Shown: piece after piece, positions 17,690 to 27,621 of the stretch | How positions within the stretch are numbered: position 1 is the first letter of the stretch | How the letters are laid out: every line of letters begins with the position of its first letter | Assembly (NCBI RefSeq): GCF_014692675.1 | Contig: NZ_JABFCZ010000001.1 | Span: 124,001 to 188,000 of the forward strand | Length of the DNA stretch: 64,000 nucleotides | Direction: 5' to 3' | Origin: Roseibium aggregatum | GTDB lineage: Bacteria > Pseudomonadota > Alphaproteobacteria > Rhizobiales > Stappiaceae | The notes under the pieces: model-generated | What the model was told of the DNA's origin: nothing | The model's database searches: none | Seen by the model: only the letters and a program-made list of their open reading frames with translations | Translations under genes and position numbers: made by a program

Positions 17690-19408
17690 TCAAGCACTCG
17701 CCTTGAAGTTTTCGTCTTCGGCGTCCGGTCCGCCCATGGACAGATCGAGGGCGAAGCCGCGCGCCATTTCCTGCTGTTCGGCGACCGAAGCTTTTTTCAT
17801 GGCCGGCCTGGCCGATGCCGCCGTTCCGTTGACCGGCTTGCCGGCGCCGGCCTTCGGCGCCGCGGGACGGGCAACCGGCGTGGCACCAACCGCGGTCCGC
17901 ATCATGCCGTCGCCGGACGTATCGACCCGGAAGAAGGCAATGGACGCCTGGAGTTCCTCGGCCTGGGCGGCGAGTTCCTCCGAGGTGGCCGACATTTCTT
18001 CGGATGCCCCGGCGTTCTGCTGGGTCACCTTGTCGAGCTGCTGGATCGCCTCGTTGATCTGCGTGGCGCCGATGTCCTGCTCGCGGCAGGCCGCGGAAAT
18101 CTCCGCGACCAGTTCCGCCGTCTTGCGGATGTCCGGCACCAGGCGGTTCAGCATCTCGCCGGCGTCCTGGGCCGACGCCACCGTGTCGCTCGACATGGCG
18201 CTGATCTCGGTCGCAGCCGCCTGGGAGCGTTCGGCGAGCTTGCGCACTTCCGAGGCCACGACCGCAAAGCCCTTGCCGTGCTCGCCGGCACGTGCGGCCT
18301 CGACCGCGGCGTTCAGGGCGAGCAGGTCGGTCTGGCGGGCGATCTCCTGCACGATGGAGATCTTTTCCGCGATGGTGCGCATCGCCTGGACCGCGCTGGC
18401 GACCGCATCGCCGCTTGCCTCGGCATCCTTGGACGACTGGCGGGCGATCTTTTCGGTCTGGGCGGCGTTGTCGGCGTTCTGCTTGATGTTGGAGGCCATC
18501 TCCTCCATCGAGGCCGAAGCTTCCTCAGCGGAGGAAGCCTGTTCGGTCGCACCCTGGGCGATCTGCTCGGAAGCTGCGGAAAGCTGCTGGCTGCCGGCCG
18601 ATACGTTGTCGGAGGCCGAAATCGCGTCGCCGACAATGCCGCGCAGACGTTCGATCATCGTGTTGACATGACCGAGCAGTTCACCGATCTCGTCACGGGT
18701 CTTGATCTCGGCCATCGACGTCAGGTCGCCTTCGGAGACCCTTTGAACCGCCCCAATGGCTGTCTTAAGTCCCTTGCTGATCGTGAGCGCGATCCAGAAC
18801 CCCGCACCGACAGAGACGATGAGGGCTGCGAACGCGATCGCCAGGCTGACGGTGCGGGCTTCCTGATACTGCGCTTCGGCCTGAACATCGGCCTGGTCGA
18901 GACGGGCGGCCTCCAGCTTGATAACTTCGGCCAGGATCTCGTCCATCTCATTGGCGATCCGATCGGCCCGGACCTTGGACGTCCGTTCGGCGCCCTGCGT
19001 GTCGCCGGAGAGCATCATCTGACGGATGCGATCGTCCTCACGACGGAACTCCTTGCTCGCCGCACCCAGCTTGTCCCACAGGGCCTTGCCTTCCGCGGTC
19101 GCCAGTTGCAGCACCCGATCGAAGACCTTGTCGAACTCTTCGCGTTCTTCATCGGATTTGTCGATGTAGCCCTGCATTTCGCTGGTGCTCTCGGCCGAGA
19201 TCAGCTCCTTTTGCTGCCGGATCTGTTCGAGAGCCGCGATATCCAGCTCCTGTGCCAGTTCCAGCCGCTTGGCCGGACCGTTCAGGACCTGGCTGAGGCT
19301 GTCGTTGAGACCTGCCAGGTTGAAGATGCCGTAGCCGGCAAGGCCGACCAGCATCAGGACCAGAAAGCCGAATGTGGCGGCGAGTTTAAGTTTGATTGTG
19401 GCACGCAT
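17690..19408 (-). CDS. Methyl-accepting chemotaxis protein with 4-helix-bundle sensor
   Basis: A 572-aa receptor. TM1 lies at about residues 7-28, a helical periplasmic sensor (4HB_MCP-like) at 30-185, TM2 at about 190-210, HAMP at 211-265, then the signalling domain. The hairpin tip reads [20 protein letters not shown] with [18 protein letters not shown]. The C-terminus is a Pro/Ala/Lys-rich flexible tail (MARPAAPK-like) without a CheR/CheB-docking pentapeptide. A strong AGAAGGAGG site precedes ATG. Encoded between two cheW genes, it is probably the dedicated receptor of this array; its ligand is unknown. Confidence 0.95.
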   Translation of the reverse strand: MRATIKLKLAATFGFLVLMLVGLAGYGIFNLAGLNDSLSQVLNGPAKRLELAQELDIAALEQIRQQKELISAESTSEMQGYIDKSDEEREEFDKVFDRVLQLATAEGKALWDKLGAASKEFRREDDRIRQMMLSGDTQGAERTSKVRADRIANEMDEILAEVIKLEAARLDQADVQAEAQYQEARTVSLAIAFAALIVSVGAGFWIALTISKGLKTAIGAVQRVSEGDLTSMAEIKTRDEIGELLGHVNTMIERLRGIVGDAISASDNVSAGSQQLSAASEQIAQGATEQASSAEEASASMEEMASNIKQNADNAAQTEKIARQSSKDAEASGDAVASAVQAMRTIAEKISIVQEIARQTDLLALNAAVEAARAGEHGKGFAVVASEVRKLAERSQAAATEISAMSSDTVASAQDAGEMLNRLVPDIRKTAELVAEISAACREQDIGATQINEAIQQLDKVTQQNAGASEEMSATSEELAAQAEELQASIAFFRVDTSGDGMMRTAVGATPVARPAAPKAGAGKPVNGTAASARPAMKKASVAEQQEMARGFALDLSMGGPDAEDENFKASA

Positions 19409-19434
19409 TACTAAAGCCTCCTTCTGGAGAAAAT

Positions 19435-19947
19435 TCAGTTCGCCTCTGCCGCCGGAGCGCGAGAATCCGCTCCGGAAAACAGGGCCTTCAAATTCGGGAT
19501 GATGATGAAATCCGAGCCGCGCTTGACGACGCAGTCGATGTAGTCCGGCCGCCAGCGCATACCGAGGCTGGGCGGCGGCTCGCTCGCCTCCTTCGTCAGC
19601 GTCGTCGTCTCGTTCACCTTGTCGGCACGCAGGCCGACCAGGGTCGGCTCTCCGTCCAGCAGCAACTCGATAACGACGATACGGCTGTCGATCGTGGCCT
19701 CGGCCGCGGGCATGCCGAATGCCAGACGCAGGTCTGCAAGCGGGATGACCTTGCCGCGGAAATTGATGACGCTGGCCACGAAAGGCCTTGCGCCCGGAAC
19801 CGGTGTTTCGGGCAGAAGGTCAAGGATCTCCTGCACGATAACGGCTTCGAGAGCGAAGGTTTCCCTGCCCATGTCGAAGGTCAGCACTTCGATTTCGTCG
19901 GCATGTTTCCAGTGGCCGACGGCCTGTTCGGTTGCGAGTGCGCTCAT
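19435..19947 (-). CDS. cheW: Chemotaxis coupling protein CheW (second copy)
   Basis: A 170-aa CheW-like protein ([55 protein letters not shown]). It diverges well from the other CheW of the operon. The start codon overlaps the cheA stop (ATGA). Two CheW proteins flank the single receptor gene, suggesting mixed or alternative baseplate composition. Confidence 0.94.
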   Translation of the reverse strand: MSALATEQAVGHWKHADEIEVLTFDMGRETFALEAVIVQEILDLLPETPVPGARPFVASVINFRGKVIPLADLRLAFGMPAAEATIDSRIVVIELLLDGEPTLVGLRADKVNETTTLTKEASEPPPSLGMRWRPDYIDCVVKRGSDFIIIPNLKALFSGADSRAPAAEAN

Positions 19948-22052
19948 CCTGCCTTGCGCAATTGCGCCTCCTGCTGCTGGCCGGCGGCCACGAGGTGACC
20001 GACGTCCAAAATGAGGGCGACGCTGCCATCGCCGAGGATGGTGGCGCCGGAAAAGGTCGCCACATCGTTGTGAAGCTTGCTCATCGACTTGATCACCGTC
20101 TGGTGGTCGCCGATGATCTGGTCGACGACCAGGCCGACGCGTTCCACACCGGTCGAGACCACCACGATCTTCTGGTAGGGATCGGGCTCGGTTCCCGTGC
20201 TGAGGAGTTCGCGCAGGCGGAGGAACGGAACGAGGCTGTTGCGCAAGGAGATGAAACTGCGCCCTTCGGAGCGGACATCGTCCTCGCTCGACAATTCCAG
20301 ACACTCTTCCACCGCCGAAAGCGGGATGACGTAGCGCCCGGAGCCGACGCGCACGAGCAGGCCGTCGATGATTGCAAGCGTAAGCGGAATTCGAAGAGAG
20401 ATTTCCGAGCCCTTGCCCAGGGTGCTCTCGATGTCGATCGTACCGCGCAGGGCTTCCACGGTCTTCTTCACCACGTCCATGCCGACGCCCCGGCCGGAGA
20501 GGTTCGTGATCGCGTTCGCCGTCGAGAAGCCCGGAGCGAAGATCAGCTGCATGACCTCCTGGTCGGTGAGCTGCTGCCCGGGGCTGACGAGACCGGAGGC
20601 CTCCGCCTTGGCGCGCACCCGGTCGCGATCGATCCCGCGGCCGTCATCCTTGATCGAGATGATGACCTCGCCGCCGGACTGGCGCGCCGACAGGGTGACG
20701 CGTCCCGCCTCGCCCTTTCCGGCCGCGGCGCGATCGCCCGGGAGTTCCAGTCCATGATCGACCGAATTGCGAACGAGATGCACCAGCGGGTCGGCGAGGC
20801 GTTCGATGACGGTCTTGTCGACTTCGGTCGCCTCGCCTTCGGTGACGAGCTCGATCTGCTTGCTGGTTTCCCGTCCCAGATCGTGAATGAGCCGGCGGAA
20901 CCGTCCGAACAGGGTGGCGACCGGCACCATGCGCAGCACCATCATGGTGTCGCGCAATTCGCTGGCGAGCCTTTCGACGTCCTCACTGACGGAGCGCAGC
21001 TGAACATCGATGCTGTTGCCTGCGATCTGCGACAGGCGGGACTTGGCAATCACCAGTTCGCCGACCCGGTCCATCAGTTCGTCCAGGCGTTCGGCCGGAA
21101 CGCGCACGTTCTCGGCCGCCCGCTTCTGGCGGGTCTCCTGCACCGGTGCGTTTACAGCCGGGGCGGATGCCTCGGCAGGGGCCTGAGCGGGTGACTGCGC
21201 AGAGGCCTGAGGCGCTGGCTCGGCGACGGCGGCGGGTTCCGCCGCGGCGATCGGTTCCGGATCAGCGGACTGCGGCTCTGCCGGCGTCGCTTGCGCTGGC
21301 GCGCCGCCGGGTTCTTCCTGTTCGATCGACAGTTCCATGTCGTCCATCACGAAGATGAACACATCCTCGATGTCGTCACGCGGTTTGTCGGTCGTCAGCC
21401 GCACGTTCCAGGAAAGATGCAGTTCACTCGGCTCGATGCGATAGAGCGGCGGCACGTTGCCGGTGTCGACCGAAATCTCGCAGTCTCCCAGATCGCGCAG
21501 CTCGTCGAGCAGGGCGAGCGGGTTGGTGCCGTTGGCCATGGCGTTTTCCGGCAAGGTCATGCGGATACGCCAGGTGACGGGCTCGGCGGCAGGCGCGGCG
21601 GATACGGTTTCAGCTTCCGCAGGCGCCCCGGAATTTGCTTCCGGCGCACTTTCAGCGGTTTCTTCGGGCGCTCCGCCGCCATCGGCGACGGCCTGCTGCA
21701 GCTGTGTCAGCAGCCTTTGACCCGTTTCGTCATCCTCCTGGTCCGGCTGTTCGACCAGGGAACGCATGTGGTCACGGGCGGCAAGCACCGCGTGGACCAG
21801 TTCCGGCGTCGCGGGCGCCATGCCCTTGCGCACGCGGTCGAAGGCCGTCTCGCAGTGGTGGGTGAAGGAAGCCAGGGCGTCGAAGCCGAACATGGCTCCC
21901 GATCCCTTGAGCGTGTGAAGGCCACGGAAGACCGCATCGATCAGCGAGGCATCGTCGAGTTGATGCTCCAGATCGAGCAGCCCCTGCTCGATCTGCTCGA
22001 GCAGTTCAGCAGCTTCGGTTCGAAACACCTCGACCGGATCGGGCATGGTCAT
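19944..22052 (-). CDS. cheA: Chemotaxis histidine kinase CheA
   Basis: A 702-aa kinase. P1 (HPt) carries the phosphorylated His46 in GLHTLKGSGAMFGF. A first P2-like segment (WRIRMTLPENAMANGTNPLA, about 155-250) is followed by a Pro/Ala-rich linker (255-310). P3 dimerisation starts at VRVPAERLDELMDRVGELVI. P4 ATPase has HLVRNSVDHGLE, DDGRGIDRD and GRGVGMDVVKK. P5 is CheW-like. It phosphorylates CheY and CheB in response to receptor state. Its start overlaps the cheY stop (ATGA). Confidence 0.96.
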   Translation of the reverse strand: MTMPDPVEVFRTEAAELLEQIEQGLLDLEHQLDDASLIDAVFRGLHTLKGSGAMFGFDALASFTHHCETAFDRVRKGMAPATPELVHAVLAARDHMRSLVEQPDQEDDETGQRLLTQLQQAVADGGGAPEETAESAPEANSGAPAEAETVSAAPAAEPVTWRIRMTLPENAMANGTNPLALLDELRDLGDCEISVDTGNVPPLYRIEPSELHLSWNVRLTTDKPRDDIEDVFIFVMDDMELSIEQEEPGGAPAQATPAEPQSADPEPIAAAEPAAVAEPAPQASAQSPAQAPAEASAPAVNAPVQETRQKRAAENVRVPAERLDELMDRVGELVIAKSRLSQIAGNSIDVQLRSVSEDVERLASELRDTMMVLRMVPVATLFGRFRRLIHDLGRETSKQIELVTEGEATEVDKTVIERLADPLVHLVRNSVDHGLELPGDRAAAGKGEAGRVTLSARQSGGEVIISIKDDGRGIDRDRVRAKAEASGLVSPGQQLTDQEVMQLIFAPGFSTANAITNLSGRGVGMDVVKKTVEALRGTIDIESTLGKGSEISLRIPLTLAIIDGLLVRVGSGRYVIPLSAVEECLELSSEDDVRSEGRSFISLRNSLVPFLRLRELLSTGTEPDPYQKIVVVSTGVERVGLVVDQIIGDHQTVIKSMSKLHNDVATFSGATILGDGSVALILDVGHLVAAGQQQEAQLRKAG

Positions 22053-22417
22053 TTGCCGAGAACCCTCTTGACGAGCTTGACGAGCTGATCCGGCTCAAAC
22101 GGCTTGGTCAGCCAGCCGGTGGCGCCGGCGGCTTTCGCCCGGCTCTTCATGTCCGAATCCGATTCCGTGGTCAGGAACAGGATCGGCACACCGAGCTGGG
22201 ACGGCGTGCGCCGCAGTTCCTCGATCATCTGGATGCCGTTCATGTTCGGCATGTTGAGGTCGGTGACGATCATGTCGAAACGGCCGCTCTTGGCCTTCTC
22301 CAGACCGTCCTTGCCGTCGACGGCCTCGGTCACGGAATAGCCGGCGCCGGTAAGGGCCATGCGGGTCGTCATGCGCACGGAGCTGGAATCGTCGACGGTC
22401 AGAATGTTCGCGCTCAC
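22049..22417 (-). CDS. cheY: Single-domain response regulator CheY
   Basis: A 122-aa receiver. It has the acidic pair at residues 9-10 (TVDD), phospho-acceptor Asp53 (IVTDLNMPNMNG), Thr in LTTESDSD and Lys in LTKPFEPDQ. As the only stand-alone receiver in the operon it is the expected motor-binding or sink regulator for this CheA. It overlaps the STAS gene upstream and cheA downstream by 4 bp each. Confidence 0.94.
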   Translation of the reverse strand: MSANILTVDDSSSVRMTTRMALTGAGYSVTEAVDGKDGLEKAKSGRFDMIVTDLNMPNMNGIQMIEELRRTPSQLGVPILFLTTESDSDMKSRAKAAGATGWLTKPFEPDQLVKLVKRVLGK

Positions 22418-22671
22418 TGCTGAAACTCCTCATGAAGCCAGAATTTCGCGTCCTCGGGACGCATGTTTGTCAGGAAGCCGGCGCGGTCCAGAACGGACCG
22501 CAGTTCATCGCCGGCTCCTTTTGAAAGGCGGATGGTATTGTCGGACAGGTCTGCCTGGAGCCTTGCCGACTGGACGAGCTGCAAAAAGCTGAGATCGATC
22601 ATCGCGCCGTCGGGAATATCGAGAACCACCTCCGCCTGCTGGGCGAGGGCATCGAGAAGCAGGCTGTGCAC
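22414..22671 (-). CDS. STAS-domain protein at the head of the che operon (start unclear)
   Basis: The frame encodes a small STAS domain (LLDALAQQAEVVLDIPDGAM, DLSFLQLVQSARLQA), as seen first in many alphaproteobacterial che operons. The only conventional start with coding downstream is this GTG, giving 85 aa and cutting into the first helix. Coding similarity continues upstream in frame (KLPDALCVREIAAV) to an ATG at 22743, but that reading is interrupted by TAA as codon 4 (ATG GGT AGT TAA). So the gene is either freshly broken, starts at a non-standard codon (CTG at 22695 is possible), or the base is a sequencing error. The 106 AT-rich bases beyond 22743 should hold the che promoter. Confidence 0.7.
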   Translation of the reverse strand: MHSLLLDALAQQAEVVLDIPDGAMIDLSFLQLVQSARLQADLSDNTIRLSKGAGDELRSVLDRAGFLTNMRPEDAKFWLHEEFQQ

Positions 22672-22849
22672 GGCCGCAATTTCACGAACGCACAGTGCAT
22701 CCGGAAGTTTTGCTTCTGCAACTTCTTTATTTTAACTACCCATTTACCCAACTTTTCATTCTTAATATGTACAATTGCCTATATCTATTAATGATATAAG
22801 AATTATATCTAGATTATTATTTCAAATATTACTCCATTTTCTTTTTCGA

Positions 22850-24574
22850 TCAGAAAAGAGCATCTTCGAAGAGATCCTCATCGCTTTGCTCCGACCCGTG
22901 GCCGGCCTGCTCCGGATTTGAAGCCGCATCCACCGGGATGACCGACTGGTGCACGTCGCGTTCCGAGGCCATTGTGTAGAGGGCGAAGAGACGTTCGGAG
23001 AATTCGGCAAGGCGCGGATCAGCCTCCGCCTCGCACGCGCTTGCCGAACCGGACTGCGGCTTGAGAAATGTCGCGGTTTCCTGCAGCAAGGTGCCCAGGT
23101 CGCTGTTGAAGTCGAGTTCTCCGGCAATCCGGCTGATTGTCCCGGCAGCCGCCTCGCCGTGGCGCGAGAGTTCGGCGAGATGGTGCTCCATCTTCTCGTT
23201 TGCCCGGCGCAGAAAGACGATCGCCTCATCGAGCCCGTTGCTCAGGGCGCCGCGCTCGTCCGTATCGGTATCCTCAAGCCGGCTGGCGGATTGCTCCATC
23301 CCGCTGAGCTGTCGGAGAATGTCGTCTGCGAAGGTCCCGAGTTTCTCGGCGAACAGGCCGATCTCCGTTGCAATCACGCCAACCGACCGGCCCTGGGATC
23401 CCAGACGGTGGCAACGCAGATACGCGTTGATGGACAGGCAGCGAATATCGTCCCTCACATCGCGCAGATTGCCGATGCTGCCGGCATTGCCGAGAAGATC
23501 GGACACAATCTCGAGCGTCGCGGTGCGCGCCTCGCGCGCCTTCCGGCCGGTCGCTTCCATATCCTTCACCAGCGAGCGGGCCGTTCCGATCGCCTTTTCG
23601 GCCTCGCCCATAATGTTGCCGTCCGCATTTTCTCCCGCACCGGCGGCGCGCTCGCGCAGGGCAAGGATCGCGTCCCCGTCCTCGGCAAAGCCGTGAATGA
23701 TCGCGACGATATCGCGGGTCTGCTGATCGAAGTCGGCAGCAAGCGCCTGGACCTGGGCCAGCAGCAGACGTTGGGCCGTGACCTCGAAGTGGTCCGAAGC
23801 ACCGTCGCCGAAGGACGGCGCGGCGAGTTCCTCCATGATTTCGATGCCGGCCTGGACATGCTCGATCCGCTGGCGCGTCACGTCGCCGATCTGCAGGGCC
23901 GACAGGACTCTCGCGACCTTGGAGCGTATGCCTTCCGCGAGCGTTCCGACCTGCGTTGCGACCTGCGCAAGCTCGGCCCGGCGGGACCCGATGGAATCGG
24001 TCGCCGCCGTGAGGGTTCCGGAAACATGGGGAACCACGTCGACATAGGACGAGGTGATCTGCTGGCCGTCGGCACAGGCCTGCGTCAGCTGCCCGTTCAG
24101 GCGCTCGACCTTTTTGGAGAAATTCACGATCTGCTGCGATGCCGAGTCAACATAGGAACTGATGTCGTCGGCAAACCCGGTGAGCTCACCGAGCCCGGCG
24201 CCTGTTATCCGGGTGGCCGTCGCACAGGTGCTCAGGTAGTTGAGCGCCTTGTTCATCATTCCGACGACGGGATAGGCGGCGGAGCTCTCGGAGAGGATGA
24301 CGGCAAGGTTGTCCTGTCGCGCCTGCTCGGCATCGGCAAGCCCCTGCAACTGCTGCACCATCGCCTTGAGGTCGGTCGACATGCCGTCGGCTGCACCTGC
24401 ATCGAGCGCGCCCGCGATCTGGCTGATCGCCTCGATCAGGCGGGTCAGGATGTCGTTGACGGACATCAGCGCCTCGCCGCCCTTCAGGAAACGCTCCTCG
24501 ATCCCGGACCGCGCCACCTCGAGCCGGTCGGCGGCAAGGGCAAGCTGATTGTTGTGGGAGGCGACGAAGTTCAA
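22850..24574 (-). CDS. Soluble MCP-like coiled-coil protein, chemotaxis-associated
   Basis: A 574-aa protein that is helical throughout and has no membrane segment or signal peptide. Residues about 420-470 resemble a degenerate receptor hairpin: DIRCLSINAYLRCHRLGSQG followed by SVGVIATEIGLFAEKLGTFA, compared with [14 protein letters not shown] and FAVVAxEVRxLA in real receptors. It starts at TTG, overlapping the stop of the HD-GYP gene (TTGA), with GGGAG seven bases upstream. Location between the HD-GYP regulator and the che operon suggests a cytosolic sensor or scaffold. I cannot assign a known family name. Confidence 0.72.
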   Translation of the reverse strand: MNFVASHNNQLALAADRLEVARSGIEERFLKGGEALMSVNDILTRLIEAISQIAGALDAGAADGMSTDLKAMVQQLQGLADAEQARQDNLAVILSESSAAYPVVGMMNKALNYLSTCATATRITGAGLGELTGFADDISSYVDSASQQIVNFSKKVERLNGQLTQACADGQQITSSYVDVVPHVSGTLTAATDSIGSRRAELAQVATQVGTLAEGIRSKVARVLSALQIGDVTRQRIEHVQAGIEIMEELAAPSFGDGASDHFEVTAQRLLLAQVQALAADFDQQTRDIVAIIHGFAEDGDAILALRERAAGAGENADGNIMGEAEKAIGTARSLVKDMEATGRKAREARTATLEIVSDLLGNAGSIGNLRDVRDDIRCLSINAYLRCHRLGSQGRSVGVIATEIGLFAEKLGTFADDILRQLSGMEQSASRLEDTDTDERGALSNGLDEAIVFLRRANEKMEHHLAELSRHGEAAAGTISRIAGELDFNSDLGTLLQETATFLKPQSGSASACEAEADPRLAEFSERLFALYTMASERDVHQSVIPVDAASNPEQAGHGSEQSDEDLFEDALF

Positions 24575-25734
24575 TGCGCTCTCCCGCTTTTGGGCTGCAA
24601 ATCCGGCGCCCGGCCGGCGGCCGGAATGACGATGCCTTCCAGGCCCGGCAAAACGGGAGACATGTCCGCATGGCGCATCACGTCGACGATCTCCAGCCAC
24701 CTCTGCCGGAAGACGGCGACGCATGACGGGTCGAACTGGGTGCCGGCGTTGGCCACGATCTCGTCATAGGCCTTGGTGAGAGGCCAGGCACGTTTGTACG
24801 GCCGGTCCGAGCACAGGGCGTCGAACACGTCCGCCACGGCCACGATCCGCGCCTCGATGGGAATGTCTTCGCCGGCAAGGCCGTTCGGATAACCCTTTCC
24901 GTCCCAGCGTTCGTGATGGCCACCTGCAATCATGGCGGCGATCCGGACCAGTTCGGACGAGCCGTTTTCCAGCATCTGCACGCCGACGGTGACATGTTCG
25001 CGCATCCGCGCCATTTCCTCGTCGGTCAGCTTTCCGGGTTTGCCCAGGAGTTCGTCGGGAATGCCGATCTTGCCGAGATCGTGCAGCGGCGTTGCCAGGT
25101 AGATCATCCGGCAATGTTTGGGATTCAGCCCGAGACCATCGGCCAGGAGACAGGCGATCAGCGCGACGCGCGAGACATGCGCCCCGGTGCCGCCATCGCG
25201 GGTTTCGATCGCCCGGGCGAGCCGCCAGATGATTTCTTCCTCACGAGCGGCGATTTCCTCGGTTGCGCGCGCAACCGCATCTTCGAGAACGTCATTGTGC
25301 CTGGCCAGCTCCAGCTGCACCTGCCTGAGCCGGAGCAGGTTGCGGGCGCGCGCCTGCAACTCCAGCGGATCGAACGGCTTGTTGAGAAAGTCGGTGGCGC
25401 CCATGCGGATCGCGTCAAGGCGCGTGCTGCGATCCGATTCCGACGTCACCATGACAATCGGAACCGTCTGGTAGCCCTCCTGCCGGCGCAGCCTGGTGAT
25501 GAGTTCGATGCCATTGAGTTTCGGCATGGTGTAGTCGACCAGGACCAGATCATAGGCCTGATCAGCGCATTTCCCGCAGGCGACTACAGGGTCCGCACAG
25601 GTCTCGATGTCAACGTCGAGCCCTTCGGCGATTGCATTCTTCATCGACGCCAATGCAGAAATACTGTCATCGACGATCAGAACGCGCATCAAATGCGGCC
25701 ATGCATCCTGGGATATTTCGCTCTGCGCCCGCAT
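24571..25734 (-). CDS. Response regulator with HD-GYP c-di-GMP phosphodiesterase domain
   Basis: A 387-aa protein. The receiver (MRVLIVDDSISALASM, phospho-acceptor in LVLVDYTMPKLNG) is followed by a helical linker and an HD-GYP domain with HVSRVALIAC, the catalytic HDLGKIGIPD and the signature HHERWDGKGYPNG. It should hydrolyse cyclic di-GMP under phosphorylation control. The ATG at 25734 has a G-rich sequence just upstream; a second ATG at 25689 (MRVLIV) gives 372 aa and is also plausible. It is the first gene in the run leading to the che operon and is coupled to the MCP-like gene. Confidence 0.92.
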   Translation of the reverse strand: MRAQSEISQDAWPHLMRVLIVDDSISALASMKNAIAEGLDVDIETCADPVVACGKCADQAYDLVLVDYTMPKLNGIELITRLRRQEGYQTVPIVMVTSESDRSTRLDAIRMGATDFLNKPFDPLELQARARNLLRLRQVQLELARHNDVLEDAVARATEEIAAREEEIIWRLARAIETRDGGTGAHVSRVALIACLLADGLGLNPKHCRMIYLATPLHDLGKIGIPDELLGKPGKLTDEEMARMREHVTVGVQMLENGSSELVRIAAMIAGGHHERWDGKGYPNGLAGEDIPIEARIVAVADVFDALCSDRPYKRAWPLTKAYDEIVANAGTQFDPSCVAVFRQRWLEIVDVMRHADMSPVLPGLEGIVIPAAGRAPDLQPKSGRAH

Positions 25735-26439
25735 CCGCTGCCCCCTGCGTGTCGATGCGCCCTACTCAAACAAGCCTGTAGATTTTCACCTCAAGGCGAA
25801 TATATTGGATGACGATAGTGTTGAGATTTTCCTAACGCCCGGTTGTACCTCCAAATACATTAATAGAGAAATACGAACCTTATTTAAGCTCTGAGTCTAA
25901 TTTGGCAGCGTTATTAGAAACAAATTTTAATAATATAGAATTTTAACTGAAATATTTATTTATAATATGTAAATACAGAGTCATACACCTCAACCATTGA
26001 TACATATTCCACGCCCTATTCATTCAAAAATATTTCTATAGATAAAATTTTAAATATTTGACGGAGAGTCACTCTCGGCGAAAGCTTGGTTTCGACCCCT
26101 GCCGCTAACCGATCCGGAAATTCGCTTAAGTAGTTTTTCAAGCACCGCGCAGGCATAAAAACGGATTTCGTGACCGATATGCCATCGTTGCCACCTGCAG
26201 ATTCACCCGGTTCAAACAAAAATCCGAAATCAACCAGGTTCCTGCAAATCATGCGGCCTGCAGCAGACATATCGACGATCGGATCTCATTGATCAGCGAC
26301 ACGGATCACGATTTTGGGAATTGCGACGATGAGACGGGCAGGCCCGTGCAAATTTTCTAGTATCAAAAAGACCAATGTGTTCTCGTGAGCTGCAATGGGT
26401 CGGCACTCACGCATTACAGGGGCATTTCGAAGGCTGCGC
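25735..26439. other. AT-rich gene-free stretch between the HD-GYP gene and pobA
   Basis: About 700 bp of markedly AT-rich sequence (lowest GC near 25.85-26.05 kb). No supported gene on either strand; a minus-strand open frame at 26016-26270 looks non-coding. It should contain the promoters of both flanking genes. The composition suggests foreign or decayed sequence continuous with the pobA segment. Confidence 0.6.
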
Positions 26440-27621
26440 ATGAAAACGTCCAAGACAAAGGTCGTAATTGTTGGTGGCGGACCTGCCGGTCTCATGCTCA
26501 GTCACATTCTTGGCCGCTATGGCATCGACAACGCCGTGGTGGAACGACATAGCATGGAACATGTGGCGTCACGCATTCGTGCCGGCGTGTTGGAATATGG
26601 AACGGCTCAACTCCTGAAAGAGCATGGGCTTGCCGAAAGAATGCTGCGCGACGGGAAAGCCAAAAATGGTGCCCTGATCGTGTGGGAAAATCGTCCGGAC
26701 TTCTTCATCGATTTGAAGAAATGGACGGGAAAGCAGATGTGGGCCTGGGGGCAGACCTACATTCAGGAAGACCTGCATGCTGCGTTGACCGCTTCCGGAG
26801 CACAAATGATCCATGAAGCAGCCGATGTTGCACTTCATGATATTACGGACGACCCGTCCGTAACATACGTGAAGGACGGTGTTCGGCACCAATTGAAATG
26901 CGACTTTATTTGCGGTTGCGACGGGTTTCATGGTCCCTCCCGTCAAGCTATCCCTTTAGATGTTCGACGCGAATACGAGCGGGTTTATCCGTTTGCGTGG
27001 TTAGGCATCATGGTCGAGCGCCCGCCGTTGGAGAACTTCACCTATGCCTACCATTCGGATGGAATGGCGATGGCTGCCCAACGCAATCCGATGCTCAGCC
27101 GCTACTATGTCCAGACTCCACTTTCAGACCGAATTGAAGATTGGCCGGACGATCGCTTTTGGGCGACCTTGTTGCGCCGGCTCCCGGAAAACCTGGCAAG
27201 CCAGGTCCAGACGGGACCCTCTATCGAGAAATCGATGGCTCCGCTCCGTTCCTTCGTGTCCGAGCCGCTCAGATGGGGGAAGTTGTTTCTGGCAGGTGAC
27301 GCAGGCCATATCGTACCGCCCACAGGCGCCAAAGGGCTGAACCTTGCATTCTCGGATGTTTTTTATCTCAGTCGGGCCCTGCGCTCTCACTATCTCGAAG
27401 GATCAGATCACTATCTTGAGACCTACTCAGAAATGGCGCTACGCCGGATTTGGGCCTCGGAGAACATAAGTTGGCGGCTGACGAAATTGTTGCACGTTTT
27501 CCCTGATGAAGTCCCGTTTGACCAAAAAATACGTGAAAGTGACTACGATCTATTGCTGGGGTCCGAGCCCGCCCAGCAAGCGCTCGCCCACGAATATCTC
27601 GGCTTGCCATTCGAGGAGTGA
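26440..27621 (+). CDS. pobA: 4-hydroxybenzoate 3-monooxygenase
   Basis: A 393-aa flavoprotein hydroxylase of PobA length. It has the FAD-binding GGGPAGLMLSHILGRYGI, the DG motif (CGCDGFHGPS), the second FAD motif GDAGHIVPPTGAKGLNLA, and substrate-side SRYYVQ. It converts 4-hydroxybenzoate to protocatechuate with NADPH and oxygen. Aligned by eye to the Pseudomonas enzyme, the carboxylate-binding Ser212 position is Ala here (MAAQRNPMLSRYY), with the adjacent Arg kept. ATG follows GAAGG. Codon use is less GC-rich than the core genes, and no pobR-type regulator or pca gene is adjacent, so it looks acquired or relocated. Confidence 0.93.
   Translation: MKTSKTKVVIVGGGPAGLMLSHILGRYGIDNAVVERHSMEHVASRIRAGVLEYGTAQLLKEHGLAERMLRDGKAKNGALIVWENRPDFFIDLKKWTGKQMWAWGQTYIQEDLHAALTASGAQMIHEAADVALHDITDDPSVTYVKDGVRHQLKCDFICGCDGFHGPSRQAIPLDVRREYERVYPFAWLGIMVERPPLENFTYAYHSDGMAMAAQRNPMLSRYYVQTPLSDRIEDWPDDRFWATLLRRLPENLASQVQTGPSIEKSMAPLRSFVSEPLRWGKLFLAGDAGHIVPPTGAKGLNLAFSDVFYLSRALRSHYLEGSDHYLETYSEMALRRIWASENISWRLTKLLHVFPDEVPFDQKIRESDYDLLLGSEPAQQALAHEYLGLPFEE

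Noticed and set aside
26016-26270. 84-codon minus-strand open frame in the AT-rich gap
   Set aside because: No ribosome-binding site, no recognisable domain and poor codon bias; treated as chance.
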